Assembly (NCBI RefSeq): GCF_937881195.1
Contig: NZ_CALGFC010000017.1
Span: forward strand, 1-64,000
DNA from: an uncultured Methanobrevibacter sp.
GTDB lineage: Archaea > Methanobacteriota > Methanobacteria > Methanobacteriales > Methanobacteriaceae
DNA: 64,000 nucleotides
Reading direction: 5' to 3'
The notes below the pieces were generated by a model. The model worked only from the letters and a program-made list of their open reading frames with translations, did no database searches and was not told the origin of the DNA. Shown one piece after another: positions 1 to 9,359 of the stretch (positions are counted from its first letter, which is position 1; every line of letters starts with the position of its first letter). The translations under genes and the position numbers were made by a program.

Positions 1-555
1 ATAAACCCTAAATCCAAAAAAAGAAAAAAAGAAAAAAATTTTATGAGTCGTCCTCTATTTTTAAATTTTTATTTTATTATTATATTTTTTATTTTAGTTT
101 TTTACATTTCCATATAATTATTATATTCATTATATGCATTACATTCATTATACACATTATATTCCTTATTTTAATTCCATATCATTTATCACGTATTAAA
201 AATATTATACTAAGTTTATGCTAACCCAATACTATTTTTATATTATTTTTCAAAATATCAATTTAATCTATTTCAAAGTTAATACGAATAATAATAATAA
301 TGTTTTTAAATTTAAAAAACATTTAAAAGTTCAATATCTATTATAAAATTATTTAATCAAAATAAAAAATTTCAATATATAATATAAAAATATATAATAT
401 AAAAATATATAATATAAAAATAAATAATTAGTAAAATTTAATAAATCATTTTTAGAAAAATAAAATAAGTATATGAAAAATAAATAAAATAAATAAGTAT
501 AAAATAATTAAAAGTATTAATATATAAAAATAGGAGATATATTAACTATTTAATG
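1..555. other. AT-rich intergenic region
   Basis: No credible coding frame is seen. The stretch is almost pure A/T apart from a short mixed segment near 44-54. It contains a perfect three-copy 15-bp tandem repeat at 376-420, listed separately. It lies downstream of the leftward DUF447 gene, so it probably holds that gene's transcript end. I see no clear hairpin terminator. Confidence 0.6.
376..420. repeat. 15-bp tandem repeat, three copies
   Basis: Three perfect head-to-tail copies of TATATAATATAAAAA. Being pure A/T it is probably replication slippage rather than a protein-binding array. Confidence 0.85.
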
Positions 556-1245
556 CTACTTTATTATATACCCTTTATTGATAAGAGTTTCTCCAAGTAA
601 TTCAATAGCTTCTTTCTCTTCATTACTTCCAACTTTATTAATAACTCTTTTTGATTCTTTAAACCTATCTAAAAAATATCTTTTTTTGTCGTTATTAACA
701 ATATCCATTCTAGTAAAATTTACTAAAGATTCTATTAAACAATAAAAACCCCTATTAGCTGCTTTTGCACATTTATTATTTAATATAATCTCTTCAACAT
801 TGGCAAGAATAACTTTAGCCTCTGATTTTTTAATAGGATCACTTTTTTTAAAAGCATTCTTTACATCACTTACCTTACACACCAAATAAGCATCAACATC
901 TTTTAAAACAGGTAAATTTCTCTCCAAATGATTATTCAAGTACTCATGATTAATATTATGTCTTTCAATATTATTATCTATAAAATATTCTTTAGGAATA
1001 TTTTCTATTGTGGCTAATGTGAATAAAATAGGATTTAGAGTTATATTAACGATGAATTCATTTTTTAAAAGAATATTACTTAATGTATTACTACCTTCAA
1101 ATATACGACACATTATTACATCTTTATCCTTACATATAACCCCAATAGGAGCCCCATTTTTATTATTTTCGTTATCAAGAGTTGTTATTATAGTTTCATA
1201 CTGCTGTCCTTTTTTCATTCCCACAGAACTTAAATTAATATTCAT
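556..1245 (-). CDS. DUF447 family protein, predicted flavin-binding split barrel
   Basis: A 229-residue soluble protein. The N-terminal third (about residues 10-60) has the pattern of the archaeal DUF447 family: a Tyr-Glu-Thr-Ile strand, then an Ala-Pro-Ile-Gly-Val segment and a Met-Cys-Arg-Ile-Phe-Glu-Gly segment. DUF447 proteins are related to FMN-binding split-barrel flavoproteins and are widespread in methanogens, but their reaction is unknown. The C-terminal half is mostly helical and charged. The first ATG is kept because the Leu-Ser-Ser-x-Gly-Met-x-Lys-Gly opening looks like the family N-terminus. It is transcribed alone, away from the isomerase gene at 1662. Family call is fairly sure; function is not. 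Confidence 0.75.
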   Translation of the reverse strand: MNINLSSVGMKKGQQYETIITTLDNENNKNGAPIGVICKDKDVIMCRIFEGSNTLSNILLKNEFIVNITLNPILFTLATIENIPKEYFIDNNIERHNINHEYLNNHLERNLPVLKDVDAYLVCKVSDVKNAFKKSDPIKKSEAKVILANVEEIILNNKCAKAANRGFYCLIESLVNFTRMDIVNNDKKRYFLDRFKESKRVINKVGSNEEKEAIELLGETLINKGYIIK

Positions 1246-1661
1246 AATATTATTTATATTTAAGAAGTATTTAATTATAATTATTTGAGGTTTTAAATTA
1301 ATTTAAATATTATTAATAAATATTAAATTTAAAATAATGTATATATTAAATTTAAAAATAATTTAGGAATTTAATAAATAGTAATAAAATTTAATAGAAT
1401 ATGATAAATTTTTATAAAAATAATAAATTTCATATATTTAAATTTTCATATTATAATAAATGAGCATATAATCTAATAGTTTAATATTAAAATGAATTAA
1501 ATTATAAACTATGAGTTATATGATTAGAATAATATATAAAAATTTATAATTGATTTATAATATTATTAAATGCTGAATTTATCTTAAAGTTTAAATAGGA
1601 TAATCAATAAAACTATTTAAGATAAAAAATACTTAAAAACATCAAATCAGTTGGAGATACA
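1246..1661. other. Divergent intergenic region
   Basis: About 415 bases between the leftward DUF447 gene and the rightward SIS-domain gene, so it must hold both promoters. The sequence is so A/T-rich that TATA boxes cannot be picked out reliably. The only clear signal is the ribosome-binding site GGAG at 1653-1656 for the gene at 1662. Confidence 0.5.
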
Positions 1662-2669
1662 ATGAAATACAAAATGTACAGTGAACTATTCGAACAACCT
1701 GATTCAATTAGAAAAACATTTCAAATGGAATTAACTAATATGGACAAAATAGCTACTAAATTATCTAAAGTAGACCGTATTTATCTAATTGGTTGTGGAA
1801 GTTCTTTATCAACAGCTTACACATCTAAAGATGCTCTTGAAATGGTAACTAACTTAAATATTGATGTTTTTACAGGATATGAATTCTATTATAATAAGAA
1901 GATAGATGGAGAAAATTCCGCAGCAATATTTACTTCACAGTCTGGTGAAACAGTAGATACACTAGCAGCACTTAGAAGAGCTAATGAGTTGGGAATACAT
2001 ACAATTACTATTTCTAATGAAAAAGAAAGTTCAATGGTTAAAGAAGCAAAAGATGCCATAGTGACAAGATGTGGAAGAGAAGAAGCAATTTTAGGGACTA
2101 AGACCTATGTAACTCAACTATCAACATTATATTATATCTTATTCTCGGCTTCAGATTATGAGAAAACTGATGAACTACTAAGAGAACTTAAATCAATCCC
2201 TGATTTAATGGAAAAACTTATCGAAGATACTGAAGAAGAAAATAAAAAATTAGCATATAAACTAAAAGATGAAGAAATATTTTATGCAATGGGAAGTGGA
2301 CCAAATTTTGGACTAGCTTATAAATTAGCTATGACTATGCTAATGGAAGGTGCATTAAAACATTCATGCCCATTATATTCAGCAGAGTTTAGACATGGAT
2401 TAATAGAAAGAGCAGAAAAGGATGTCCCAATTATAATATTAGATTCAAACTATCCTTCTGATGAGATAACTAAAAAAGCAATTGAATTCTGTAAAAAAAT
2501 AGAGGCTAAAACTTTAGTTTATAAAATGGAAGATTATTCTAAAATAAATAATTTATTATCCCCATTTATACTTGTTATACCATTAGAATGGTTTGTATTT
2601 TACTTAGCACACTATAATGGAGAAGATCCAGGAAGTACTAGACATATAGGAAAAGTAAGATATGAATAA
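1662..2669 (+). CDS. SIS-domain sugar-phosphate isomerase/deaminase, GlmS isomerase-like
   Basis: A 335-residue protein made of two SIS (sugar isomerase) domains, resembling the isomerase half of glucosamine-6-phosphate synthase but lacking the glutaminase domain. Visible motifs are Gly-Cys-Gly-Ser-Ser at residues 44-48, Thr-Ser-Gln-Ser-Gly-Glu-Thr at 91-97 (phosphate binding), and a second-domain segment Gly-Ser-Gly-Pro-Asn near 207 leading to Glu-Phe-Arg-His-Gly. Such stand-alone proteins (AgaS/FrlB/GlmS-like) isomerise or deaminate amino-sugar phosphates. A role in amino-sugar supply for the cell wall is plausible but inferred. GGAG sits 5 bases before the ATG. It is monocistronic. The exact substrate cannot be told. 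Confidence 0.85.
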   Translation: MKYKMYSELFEQPDSIRKTFQMELTNMDKIATKLSKVDRIYLIGCGSSLSTAYTSKDALEMVTNLNIDVFTGYEFYYNKKIDGENSAAIFTSQSGETVDTLAALRRANELGIHTITISNEKESSMVKEAKDAIVTRCGREEAILGTKTYVTQLSTLYYILFSASDYEKTDELLRELKSIPDLMEKLIEDTEEENKKLAYKLKDEEIFYAMGSGPNFGLAYKLAMTMLMEGALKHSCPLYSAEFRHGLIERAEKDVPIIILDSNYPSDEITKKAIEFCKKIEAKTLVYKMEDYSKINNLLSPFILVIPLEWFVFYLAHYNGEDPGSTRHIGKVRYE

Positions 2670-2806
2670 TTATAAAACTAATTTTTAAAAATAAAACAAG
2701 AAAAGAATCAAAAAATAAATTATATTTATATTATAAAAAAATAATAAGGAATTATAAATTTAGTATTCCTATTAATACCATAGTTTAATATCCTTATTTA
2801 CTATAA

Positions 2807-3334
2807 TTATTTAATATCTACTTTTAATTTTTTAACTTCAATTTTTGGAAGTTCTAAGAAAAGAACACCATTAGTAAATTCTGCTTTTGAATCATCCATT
2901 TTTACTTTATTTGGTAAAGTAACTGTTCTTTTAGCAGGACCATATGTTCGACCTTTAATTAAAAATTGACAGTCCCCTTCACAAGATTCTTCAGAAGGAT
3001 CTCCAAAGAAAGTGGTTATTGTTAAATCCCTATCAACAATTTCTACATCAATTTCATCTTTTTCGACACCTGGAAGATTTACTTTCACATAAAAAGTATT
3101 GCCTGCATCTATTAAATCTAAATCAATTTTGCCAGGAGCTGTTTCTTTATATTCACTTATTTTACTATCAAAGTCTTTCTGAAAAGATTTAAGGTTAACA
3201 AGTATATCATCCATAGTCTTTCCAAAATCATTAGCCATTCTTCCAGCTACATTTTTTCCTTTTTCTACACGTTTATCTACTTTTCCTGCAATTTCATCAT
3301 ATTTATCTTTATCAAGTTTAGGTTTTTCAGACAT
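2807..3334 (-). CDS. Small heat shock protein, Hsp20/alpha-crystallin family
   Basis: A 175-residue ATP-independent chaperone that binds unfolding proteins. The alpha-crystallin domain covers about residues 70-170: a Leu-Pro-Gly-Val strand followed by acidic residues, and the family signature Gly-Val-Leu-x-Leu-x-Leu-Pro-Lys close to the C-terminus. The first 65 residues are a charged, helical extension with many Lys/Asp, longer than in minimal family members. The start is fixed by GGAGAT on the minus strand just upstream. A 19-bp perfect inverted repeat lies directly upstream of that ribosome-binding site and may take part in control. Confidence 0.92.
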   Translation of the reverse strand: MSEKPKLDKDKYDEIAGKVDKRVEKGKNVAGRMANDFGKTMDDILVNLKSFQKDFDSKISEYKETAPGKIDLDLIDAGNTFYVKVNLPGVEKDEIDVEIVDRDLTITTFFGDPSEESCEGDCQFLIKGRTYGPAKRTVTLPNKVKMDDSKAEFTNGVLFLELPKIEVKKLKVDIK

Positions 3335-3346
3335 AATTTTATCTCC

Positions 3347-3365
3347 TTATAAATTTAATTTATAA
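3347..3365 (-). promoter_or_regulatory. Inverted repeat in the hsp20 leader, candidate operator
   Basis: TTATAAATTTAATTTATAA is a perfect palindrome (9-base arms around one base) abutting the hsp20 ribosome-binding site. Archaeal heat-shock regulators such as Phr bind near the start of their target promoters, which makes this a candidate operator. In A/T-only sequence a chance palindrome is possible. Confidence 0.35.
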
Positions 3366-3610
3366 ATTTTCTATCACTCGCTTATTTATTTCAAAATATT
3401 AATATTATATATTATCCCAAGTCATTATTATAACTTTTGGTTATTAAAAAATTTTTTTAATTCATACAGTTATAAAGATGCAATTAAAATTTTAATATAT
3501 TAATATTATTAGTTTTTTTATAAAAAAATATAGTAAAAATAGGAAAATAATGATTTAAACCTAAAATAACATATAAAAAAAGAAAAATGAAAGAAAAATA
3601 TAATAAAAAA

Positions 3611-3670
3611 ATAAAAATACTAAAAATAAAAATACTAAAAATAAAAATACTAAAAATAAAAATATTAAAA
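3611..3670. repeat. 15-bp tandem repeat, four copies
   Basis: Three identical copies of ATAAAAATACTAAAA at 3611, 3626 and 3641, and a fourth at 3656 with one C-to-T change. It lies downstream of the leftward Nog1-type gene's neighbour spacer and upstream of no coding start. Confidence 0.85.
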
Positions 3671-3828
3671 ATAATTAATATGATATAAAATAAAAAATTT
3701 ATATAAAATATTCAGAAAAAATAGAAAAAATAATAGAAATTAAAAAATAAATAACAAATTAATAAAAATAATCAATAAAGATTATCAATAGGATAATTAG
3801 AAAAATACCAAGTAATATTTACTAATTA

Positions 3829-4917
3829 TTAATAGTAATCCATATCATCATCATTTTTTTCTCTTTCTATCTTTTTCACATTAGATAATTTAGAAATTAT
3901 ATCTTCTATTCCCTTACCTTCATAAGCAGAAATAAATAAATAATCATCAATTTTTTCTAAATAATTATTCAAATAATTATTATTTGAATTAGAATTAATT
4001 TCTAAATCAGAATCACTATTTAATTCAATTTTTTCAATATCTTCCTTATTTTCATTAGCAATGTCTATTTTATTAAAAAGATAAACCATAGGAACATTAA
4101 AAATTCTCTTGATTTCTTCAGAAAGATTATATTGACTCTCTATAGGGAAACCACAAGTTTCTGAAACATCAATAATGAAGAAAATTGCATCAGCTAAATG
4201 TTCAAGAGCCACCATCGCATTTAATTCAATTTCATTCATATCTAAAATAGGCCTATCTAAAAGACCAGGAGTATCAATAATCTGTATTTTTTTCCAGTCT
4301 CTTTCAAGATGCCCAATTTGAATACCTTTAGTAGTGAAAGGATAATTAGCTACTTCCGGAGTAGCATCGGTAATCTGACGAAGCAAAGTAGATTTTCCAA
4401 CATTTGGAAATCCTGCTATCACAATAGTAGTTGCTTCAAAATCAATAGTAGGCATGTTTCTAAGATTAGATTTAGCAAAATCTAAAAAATCAAGATCTTT
4501 TTTGATTTTATTTACAACAGAAGCTATTCTACCATAGGCTTGTCTTTGAAGAGTTGAAGCTTTTTCAGGCGAAGATCTACGAATTCTACTAGAATAATCT
4601 TTTTCAAGCTGAGTTATTATTCCATAAGCCCAATTTAATGCACCCAATGATTTTTTCATGTCATCTACACCCACAGTGATATCAATATAATCTTGATAAA
4701 ACTCAGGAAGTGTTTCAATATTAGGAACTCTATCCAAAACCATTTTAAGCCTGTCTTTAATTACTTGACAGGCCGTAATAACCCTTGTTTCTTCAATTCT
4801 CTTAGCTTTTAAATGTCTTGGAATTTTTGAAGTCCTAGCTAAGTCTGCTGCTTTTTTCCCTCTCCTAAATCCCTTATCTAAAAGTTCATCAGGAGTTGGA
4901 ATAGTTGGAATCATCAT
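3829..4917 (-). CDS. NOG1-family GTP-binding protein
   Basis: A 362-residue Obg/Nog1-type GTPase, expected to act in large ribosomal subunit assembly. An N-terminal NOG1 helical domain spans about residues 1-160. The G domain follows: G1 Gly-Phe-Pro-Asn-Val-Gly-Lys-Ser-Thr at 169-177, G2/switch region with Tyr-Pro-Phe-Thr-Thr-Lys near 192, G3 Asp-Thr-Pro-Gly at 215-218, G4 Asn-Lys-Ile-Asp at 282-285, and a G5-like Ser-Ala-Tyr near 333. Between G4 and G5 (about 299-322) sits an Asn/Ser-rich low-complexity insert not needed for the fold. It is transcribed leftward; spacing to neighbours suggests a single-gene unit. Confidence 0.9.
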   Translation of the reverse strand: MMIPTIPTPDELLDKGFRRGKKAADLARTSKIPRHLKAKRIEETRVITACQVIKDRLKMVLDRVPNIETLPEFYQDYIDITVGVDDMKKSLGALNWAYGIITQLEKDYSSRIRRSSPEKASTLQRQAYGRIASVVNKIKKDLDFLDFAKSNLRNMPTIDFEATTIVIAGFPNVGKSTLLRQITDATPEVANYPFTTKGIQIGHLERDWKKIQIIDTPGLLDRPILDMNEIELNAMVALEHLADAIFFIIDVSETCGFPIESQYNLSEEIKRIFNVPMVYLFNKIDIANENKEDIEKIELNSDSDLEINSNSNNNYLNNYLEKIDDYLFISAYEGKGIEDIISKLSNVKKIEREKNDDDMDYY

Positions 4918-5182
4918 AATATTAACCTAAATATATAAATTTATTAATTAAGAATTCATTTTTAAAAGAATTAATTTTAAATTTGTCAAAAATAGAACAA
5001 TGTAATTTACTATTATTTACCTTTTATTAAACTACCTTAATAAAGATTTTCTAATAAATACAAAAATAATTCAAAATTAAATTAAATATTTAATAAACAT
5101 TCAAAAACAACATAATTATAATTACTAATATCATTATAATTACTAATATCTCAAGATTAATAAAAAACGCTTTTAAAATAAA

Positions 5183-5743
5183 TTAATCTTTGAAAATTTG
5201 TCCTTGAAATGTATAAACCATTGTTTCTTTTGAAATCCAACAATCAGAAGATAATCCTGCTTTTAAACAAGTATTAGCTAGAAATGTTTTAACATCCATA
5301 TTATGTTCAGTTGCAACTTGTGGTAGAAGTAATCCTTTATTAAATCCATTTTCAATAATTAAACCATCCTTACCAACAATTATCTCATTTAGATAATCAG
5401 AAGGATTATTCAAATCTAAAAGCTCAGGTTTTGTTAAAACAGTTACTTCAAGGCTAATATCTTTTAATTCTTCTTTATTTAATTTAGGAAATCTTGGATC
5501 ATTTACCGCTGCAGAAATAGCTACATCAATTGTAGCATCTATAAGAGGAGCTATTGGCTCAGGATACCCAATACAACCCCTTAGATTATTATTTTTATTT
5601 AAAGTTACAAAAACACCTAATTTTTCCTTCAAATGTTTGGGACAATCTTTTGGAACATTAATTTTTGTACCATTATTTAAATAATTCTCAATAGCTAACT
5701 TAGATACATTTATTAAATATTTTCCATCGTCATTGGTTAACAT
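5183..5743 (-). CDS. AMMECR1 domain protein (TIGR00296)
   Basis: A 186-residue member of the AMMECR1 family, conserved in archaea and eukaryotes. The invariant six-residue core Leu-Arg-Gly-Cys-Ile-Gly, followed by Tyr-Pro, is at residues 54-61. The later Asp-Pro-Arg-Phe motif and the C-terminal Cys/Trp segment are also present. Length fits the family. The molecular function is unknown; archaeal homologues often lie near memo-type genes, which are not seen here. GGGAG lies 13 bases before the ATG, a rather long spacing. Confidence 0.9.
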   Translation of the reverse strand: MLTNDDGKYLINVSKLAIENYLNNGTKINVPKDCPKHLKEKLGVFVTLNKNNNLRGCIGYPEPIAPLIDATIDVAISAAVNDPRFPKLNKEELKDISLEVTVLTKPELLDLNNPSDYLNEIIVGKDGLIIENGFNKGLLLPQVATEHNMDVKTFLANTCLKAGLSSDCWISKETMVYTFQGQIFKD

Positions 5744-6121
5744 GTTTTAAAAAGTCTCCCATTAATTACTAAATAAGTTGAAAATTATAAAAATTTACTA
5801 AGATTAAAATAAGAGATAATTAAACTAATTAATTCAAAAATCAGTTATATTATTTATAATAATCTTTTAATCAATATTAATATGTTTAAAATAATATTTA
5901 AAAATATTGAATTAAAAAAGTTATTTTATCAAAATAATAAAAATAATAAAAAACAATTTCTAAATATATAATAAATTATTATATTAAAAAGAATTAGGTT
6001 ATAAAAGATTATTTATATATATTATAAATGATAATTAAAGTAAAAAATAATATTGAACTTTTAAAACTATTAAAAAAAAGATTCACAGTTATAATCACGA
6101 TTTTTAGGAAATAAAGGATTA

Positions 6122-6137
6122 TACATTTTAAAATGTA
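6122..6137. promoter_or_regulatory. 16-bp perfect palindrome upstream of a G-run
   Basis: TACATTTTAAAATGTA is a perfect palindrome ending ten bases before the run of six G. It could be an operator or a short RNA hairpin for the leader that follows. No regulator can be assigned. Confidence 0.35.
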
Positions 6138-6163
6138 ATAACTCTTGGGGGGAGAACACAAAA

Positions 6164-6181
6164 ATGTATAATTCTTTTTAA
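6164..6181 (+). CDS. Five-codon micro-ORF with very strong ribosome-binding site
   Basis: The reading frame encodes Met-Tyr-Asn-Ser-Phe and stops. It is preceded by GGGGGGAG (6147-6154), nine bases before the ATG. Runs of six G are exceptional in this DNA. It may be a leader peptide for the region upstream of tetR, or the remains of a decayed gene. Alternatively the G-run has another function. Confidence 0.25.
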   Translation: MYNSF

Positions 6182-6197
6182 TTCCTTGCCCATATTC

Positions 6198-6237
6198 TAA
6201 GATTAGATTATTATAATGTTATAATTTAATAATCTTA
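6198..6237 (+). terminator. Hairpin in the tetR upstream region
   Basis: Arms TAAGATTA (6198-6205) and TAATCTTA (6230-6237) are exact complements, and inner TTATAA segments can pair as well. It sits downstream of the micro-ORF and upstream of the tetR operator candidate, so it may end a short leader RNA. It could also be an attenuator-like structure. Confidence 0.3.
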
Positions 6238-6259
6238 TTTGAATGAAATTTTCTTATTG

Positions 6260-6275
6260 GAATGAAAATTCGTTC
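6260..6275. promoter_or_regulatory. Candidate TetR operator
   Basis: GAATGAAAATTCGTTC is an imperfect palindrome (GAAnGAA half-sites) about 150 bases before the tetR start. A related half-site cluster, GAATGAAATTTTC, lies at 6241-6253, and ACGAATGAAA recurs at 6369-6378 near the start codon. Repeated GAATGA elements next to a TetR gene suggest autoregulation. Confidence 0.4.
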
Positions 6276-6423
6276 TAAAATATGAACAATTAATAATTAT
6301 ATCATAATCATATATAAACATTGCTATTTAATGTTAAAATTGAGTTGTTATATGTAATAATATACAAAACGAATGAAAAATATATATAGACAAATAGAAA
6401 ATATATATAGGGAGTTTAAAGTT

Positions 6424-7026
6424 ATGAACACAAAAGATCGCATAATAGAAGCAACATTTTTATTATCACTTGAATATGGATATAACAATGTATCCATCAA
6501 ACAAATAAAAAACAAATGTAACATAGCTGCTAGTTCAATTTATCACCATTTTGAAAATAAAGATGAAATATTATCTTATTTAGTAGATAAATACATCATG
6601 AGTATTATTGATTATGAAAGAGACCATACAAAGGATCTTGATGTTTCTTTAATGAAAAAATTAGAAATCAATTTTTATTATGCAATTGGAATAGATTTAT
6701 TAAATAATAAAAAACCACTAATAATAGAAGGAAATCATATAAACACAAAAAAATATTATCTTATGTTTACAGGAATATATCATCAAAATCCCGAGTATAG
6801 AAATTTATTTAGTGAAGCAATAGAAGATATTTTGAATTTTTTTAAAGAATTAATAGAAGAAGGGAAAGATAAAAAAGAAATAAGGGAGGATATTAATTCA
6901 GAAAAAATGTCGCTTTTTATTTATTCAAATATGAGAGGTACAATAGAAATATGGTTAAATTCTGATTATGAACCGAAAACACTTATAGATTCTAATCTGG
7001 AACTTATAGAAAAAATACTGCAATAA
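6424..7026 (+). CDS. TetR/AcrR family transcriptional regulator
   Basis: A 200-residue one-component repressor. The N-terminal helix-turn-helix spans about residues 5-50, with the typical Ala-Ala-Ser-Ser-Ile-Tyr-His-His-Phe-x-Asn-Lys-Asp recognition region. The remainder is an all-helical ligand-binding and dimerisation domain. An in-frame ATG exists at 6373, but GGAG at 6411-6414 fits the ATG at 6424, which also gives the normal family N-terminus. No effector gene lies beside it: the next gene (TldD) is convergent and AMMECR1 is divergent. Repeated GAATGA elements upstream suggest it controls itself. Ligand unknown. Confidence 0.9.
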   Translation: MNTKDRIIEATFLLSLEYGYNNVSIKQIKNKCNIAASSIYHHFENKDEILSYLVDKYIMSIIDYERDHTKDLDVSLMKKLEINFYYAIGIDLLNNKKPLIIEGNHINTKKYYLMFTGIYHQNPEYRNLFSEAIEDILNFFKELIEEGKDKKEIREDINSEKMSLFIYSNMRGTIEIWLNSDYEPKTLIDSNLELIEKILQ

Positions 7027-7170
7027 ATGTCACTAAAAGAAAAATTAATAAAAATAATCAAAATTTGATGAAAATTAATTAAAATATAATAAGAAATAAT
7101 TAAAATTTAATAAGGCAATAATGAAAATTAATTATTAAACAAAAATATTATAAAATAATGATAATAATAA

Positions 7171-8541
7171 TTAGTTACTGCCCCCAACAGTAGCATTCAA
7201 TATTTTTGTGTGTGGACCACCGTCTCCAACAGGAGCAACTTGTCCAGATTTTCCACAGAACCCGATTCCCAGTTTAAAATCACTTCCAATAGCATCTACA
7301 TTTTTTAAAGTTTCCAAGACATTTCCTGAAAGTGAAACATCCCGTAAAGGATTTGTTATTTCGCCATTTTCAATTTTAAATGATTCGGCAGCATTGAATT
7401 GGAATATACCTTTACCAGTATCGACTTGACCCCCTCTTGAACCTTTAAGATAAATTCCATTAGAAACATCTTCAATTAATTCTTCAAAGCTCATATCTCC
7501 TGGCTCTAAATAAGTATTACTCATTCTGACTATTGGTTGTTCACTTATTATTGATCTTGCATTTCCTGATGATTTCATCCCTAATTTTGATGCAGATTCC
7601 CTTGAACTAAGTAAAGATACTAATTCTCCATTTTTTACAAGTTGGTTCTTTTTAGTTTTAACCCCTTCTCCATCATAAGCATAATAACCAAAACCATCTT
7701 TATTGCTTGCATCATCCACAATATTAACAATATCTGATCCAATTTTTTGATTTAATTTTCCCTTTAATATTGAATCATTTTGAAGAATCAAATCAGCTTC
7801 AACTGCGTGGCCTAATGCTTCATGTATAAATACACCCGTTAATTCATTATCAGCTAAAATAGAAAAATTACCAGAAGGTGGTGTGCTGGCTTTTAAAAGC
7901 CTATTTGCTTTTTCACCAATATTTCTACCAAAATTTTCGATATCTTGTTCTTTTAAAGCCTCAAACCCTTTTGCACCCCCAATACTCCCATGTCCAAATT
8001 GAATTATATCTCCAGAAGATGCAGCAGCATTCAAAAATAAACCTATGCGAGTTTCATCCATTAAAATAGAACTTCCTTCGCTATTTAAATATATAGACTT
8101 CGATTCACTGTCCGAATAATTGACAGTAGTGCTTAATACATTATCAAAGGTTGCAGACTTACTAGCATCAGTTATTATCTCCTTTTTATCCTCAATACTT
8201 ACATCACTAACAGGAATTTTTCTAGGAGTTTTTACACTATCTTCAATAATTTCAGTTTCAGCTAATTCTACATCACCTTCTAAAACATTTGATAATTTTA
8301 TTGCAGTTTCAGCTATTTCATTTAGTTTATTTAAATCATTTGTAAATGCGAATCCCCATGCACCATTTTTTAAAACCCTAATTCTTACCCCAATATCTAT
8401 TCCAGTGTTTACCTCTTGTATTTTATTGTCTTTCATTACAATATTAGTACTATTTCCTTTAGAAGCCTTTATATCAACATAGTCGACTTTTGAAATTATA
8501 TCATCAATATTTTTTATGAAATAATCCATATTTTCTTCCAT
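7171..8541 (-). CDS. tldD: TldD-type metalloprotease subunit (PmbA/TldD family)
   Basis: A 456-residue member of the TldD/PmbA (modulator of gyrase) family; in bacteria TldD is the active subunit of a TldD-TldE heterodimeric protease that cuts unfolded peptides. The zinc motif His-Glu-x-x-x-His is at residues 240-245 followed by Ala-Val-Glu-Ala-Asp, and the C-terminal Gly-Phe-Cys-Gly-Lys-Ser-Gly-Gln segment typical of the family is present. The presence of the HExxxH motif identifies it as the TldD rather than the TldE subunit. A partner tldE is not in the window. GCGAG precedes the ATG. Convergent with tetR. Confidence 0.9.
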   Translation of the reverse strand: MEENMDYFIKNIDDIISKVDYVDIKASKGNSTNIVMKDNKIQEVNTGIDIGVRIRVLKNGAWGFAFTNDLNKLNEIAETAIKLSNVLEGDVELAETEIIEDSVKTPRKIPVSDVSIEDKKEIITDASKSATFDNVLSTTVNYSDSESKSIYLNSEGSSILMDETRIGLFLNAAASSGDIIQFGHGSIGGAKGFEALKEQDIENFGRNIGEKANRLLKASTPPSGNFSILADNELTGVFIHEALGHAVEADLILQNDSILKGKLNQKIGSDIVNIVDDASNKDGFGYYAYDGEGVKTKKNQLVKNGELVSLLSSRESASKLGMKSSGNARSIISEQPIVRMSNTYLEPGDMSFEELIEDVSNGIYLKGSRGGQVDTGKGIFQFNAAESFKIENGEITNPLRDVSLSGNVLETLKNVDAIGSDFKLGIGFCGKSGQVAPVGDGGPHTKILNATVGGSN

Positions 8542-8800
8542 TTTCTCGCCTTAAATAAATAATTTTATTAAAATTCATTAGTTAATTGGATAAAATTTAT
8601 TAATTATAAAAAATTATCCATAAAGTTCAATATTAAATAAAATACTATTTTATTATTCATTAAATATTATTTAGTATATTTTTTATTAAAATATTTGATT
8701 ATTATTAAAATATTATACACCATAATAATAAATATTTTACTAATATATTACTATTAATATCCTACTTTACAAAATCCTATATTATTCACTTATATTATTT

Positions 8801-8893
8801 TAATTTATCTTATTTAATATTACTCCTATTCTAATTTATCTTATTTAATATTACTCCTATTCTAATTTATCTTATTTAATATTACTCCTATTC
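8801..8893. repeat. 31-bp tandem repeat, three perfect copies
   Basis: Three identical 31-bp units begin at 8801, 8832 and 8863 (each containing TATTACTCCTATTC), followed by a decayed fourth copy from 8894 and further related fragments to about 8970. There are no spacers, so it is not a CRISPR array. Confidence 0.9.
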
Positions 8894-9206
8894 TAATTTA
8901 TTTCATTTAATATTCCCACTATTTTAATTTACCTTATCTTAATTTATCTTATTTCATATTTACCTTATTTTATTTTAATTAATGATAATATTTTCTTATT
9001 TAAACCTTCTAAAAGAATATTTATTTTTTTATTCTTATTTATTTTTATAAAATTATTTATATTAGTATTTAGTTAATTCTTAGAGAATATATATTTTGAA
9101 ATTTGGCCTTGAAATTTATCAAGCAAATAATTTAGATTTTAATAAAAATTTTTAAAATTTTTAAAATTAGAGCATATTGCCCATAATCAAAAATTAAAGA
9201 ATAAGT

Positions 9207-9337
9207 ATAAGTTATAAGTTAAATTACTGAATTATTACTGTTTTTAGAGTAACATTTAAATAGCATTATTAATAATTAAAAATAAGTAATTGAAAATAAA
9301 GGCTCAAATTAGTAATTAAAGATAACTTATAACTTAT
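9207..9337. repeat. Long inverted repeat, candidate structured RNA
   Basis: ATAAGTTATAAGTTA at 9207-9221 is exactly complementary to TAACTTATAACTTAT at 9323-9337. Immediately inside, AATTACT (9222-9228) pairs with AGTAATT (9311-9317), leaving a five-base bulge on the right arm. The result is a 22-pair stem with an 82-base loop. It is followed by a ribosome-binding site and a five-codon frame at 9360. It could be a structured RNA or a small non-autonomous element; neither is proven. Confidence 0.5.
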
Positions 9338-9359
9338 TATTATATATTAAACGAGGAAA

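Larger units (their letters stand above)
3335..3828. other. Intergenic region between nog1 and hsp20
   Basis: Nearly 500 A/T-rich bases holding the hsp20 promoter region at its left end and a 15-bp minisatellite at 3611-3670. No further gene is seen. Confidence 0.5.
5744..6423. other. Divergent intergenic region with complex TetR leader
   Basis: This stretch separates the AMMECR1 gene and the rightward tetR. It contains a 16-bp palindrome (6122-6137), an unusual G-run with a five-codon reading frame (6147-6181), a hairpin (6198-6237) and a TetR-type operator candidate (6260-6275), each listed separately. A 28-codon frame at 6028-6114 has no ribosome-binding site and is not called. Confidence 0.6.

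Noticed and set aside
6028..6114. 28-codon plus-strand frame encoding a basic, hydrophobic peptide
   Set aside because: No ribosome-binding site and a TATA-like stretch only 5-16 bases before the ATG. Short frames like this arise by chance in A/T-rich DNA.
8801..8970. Regularly spaced 31-bp repeat resembling a CRISPR array
   Set aside because: Copies are directly adjacent with no unique spacers, the unit is A/T-rich without a stem, and no cas genes are present.
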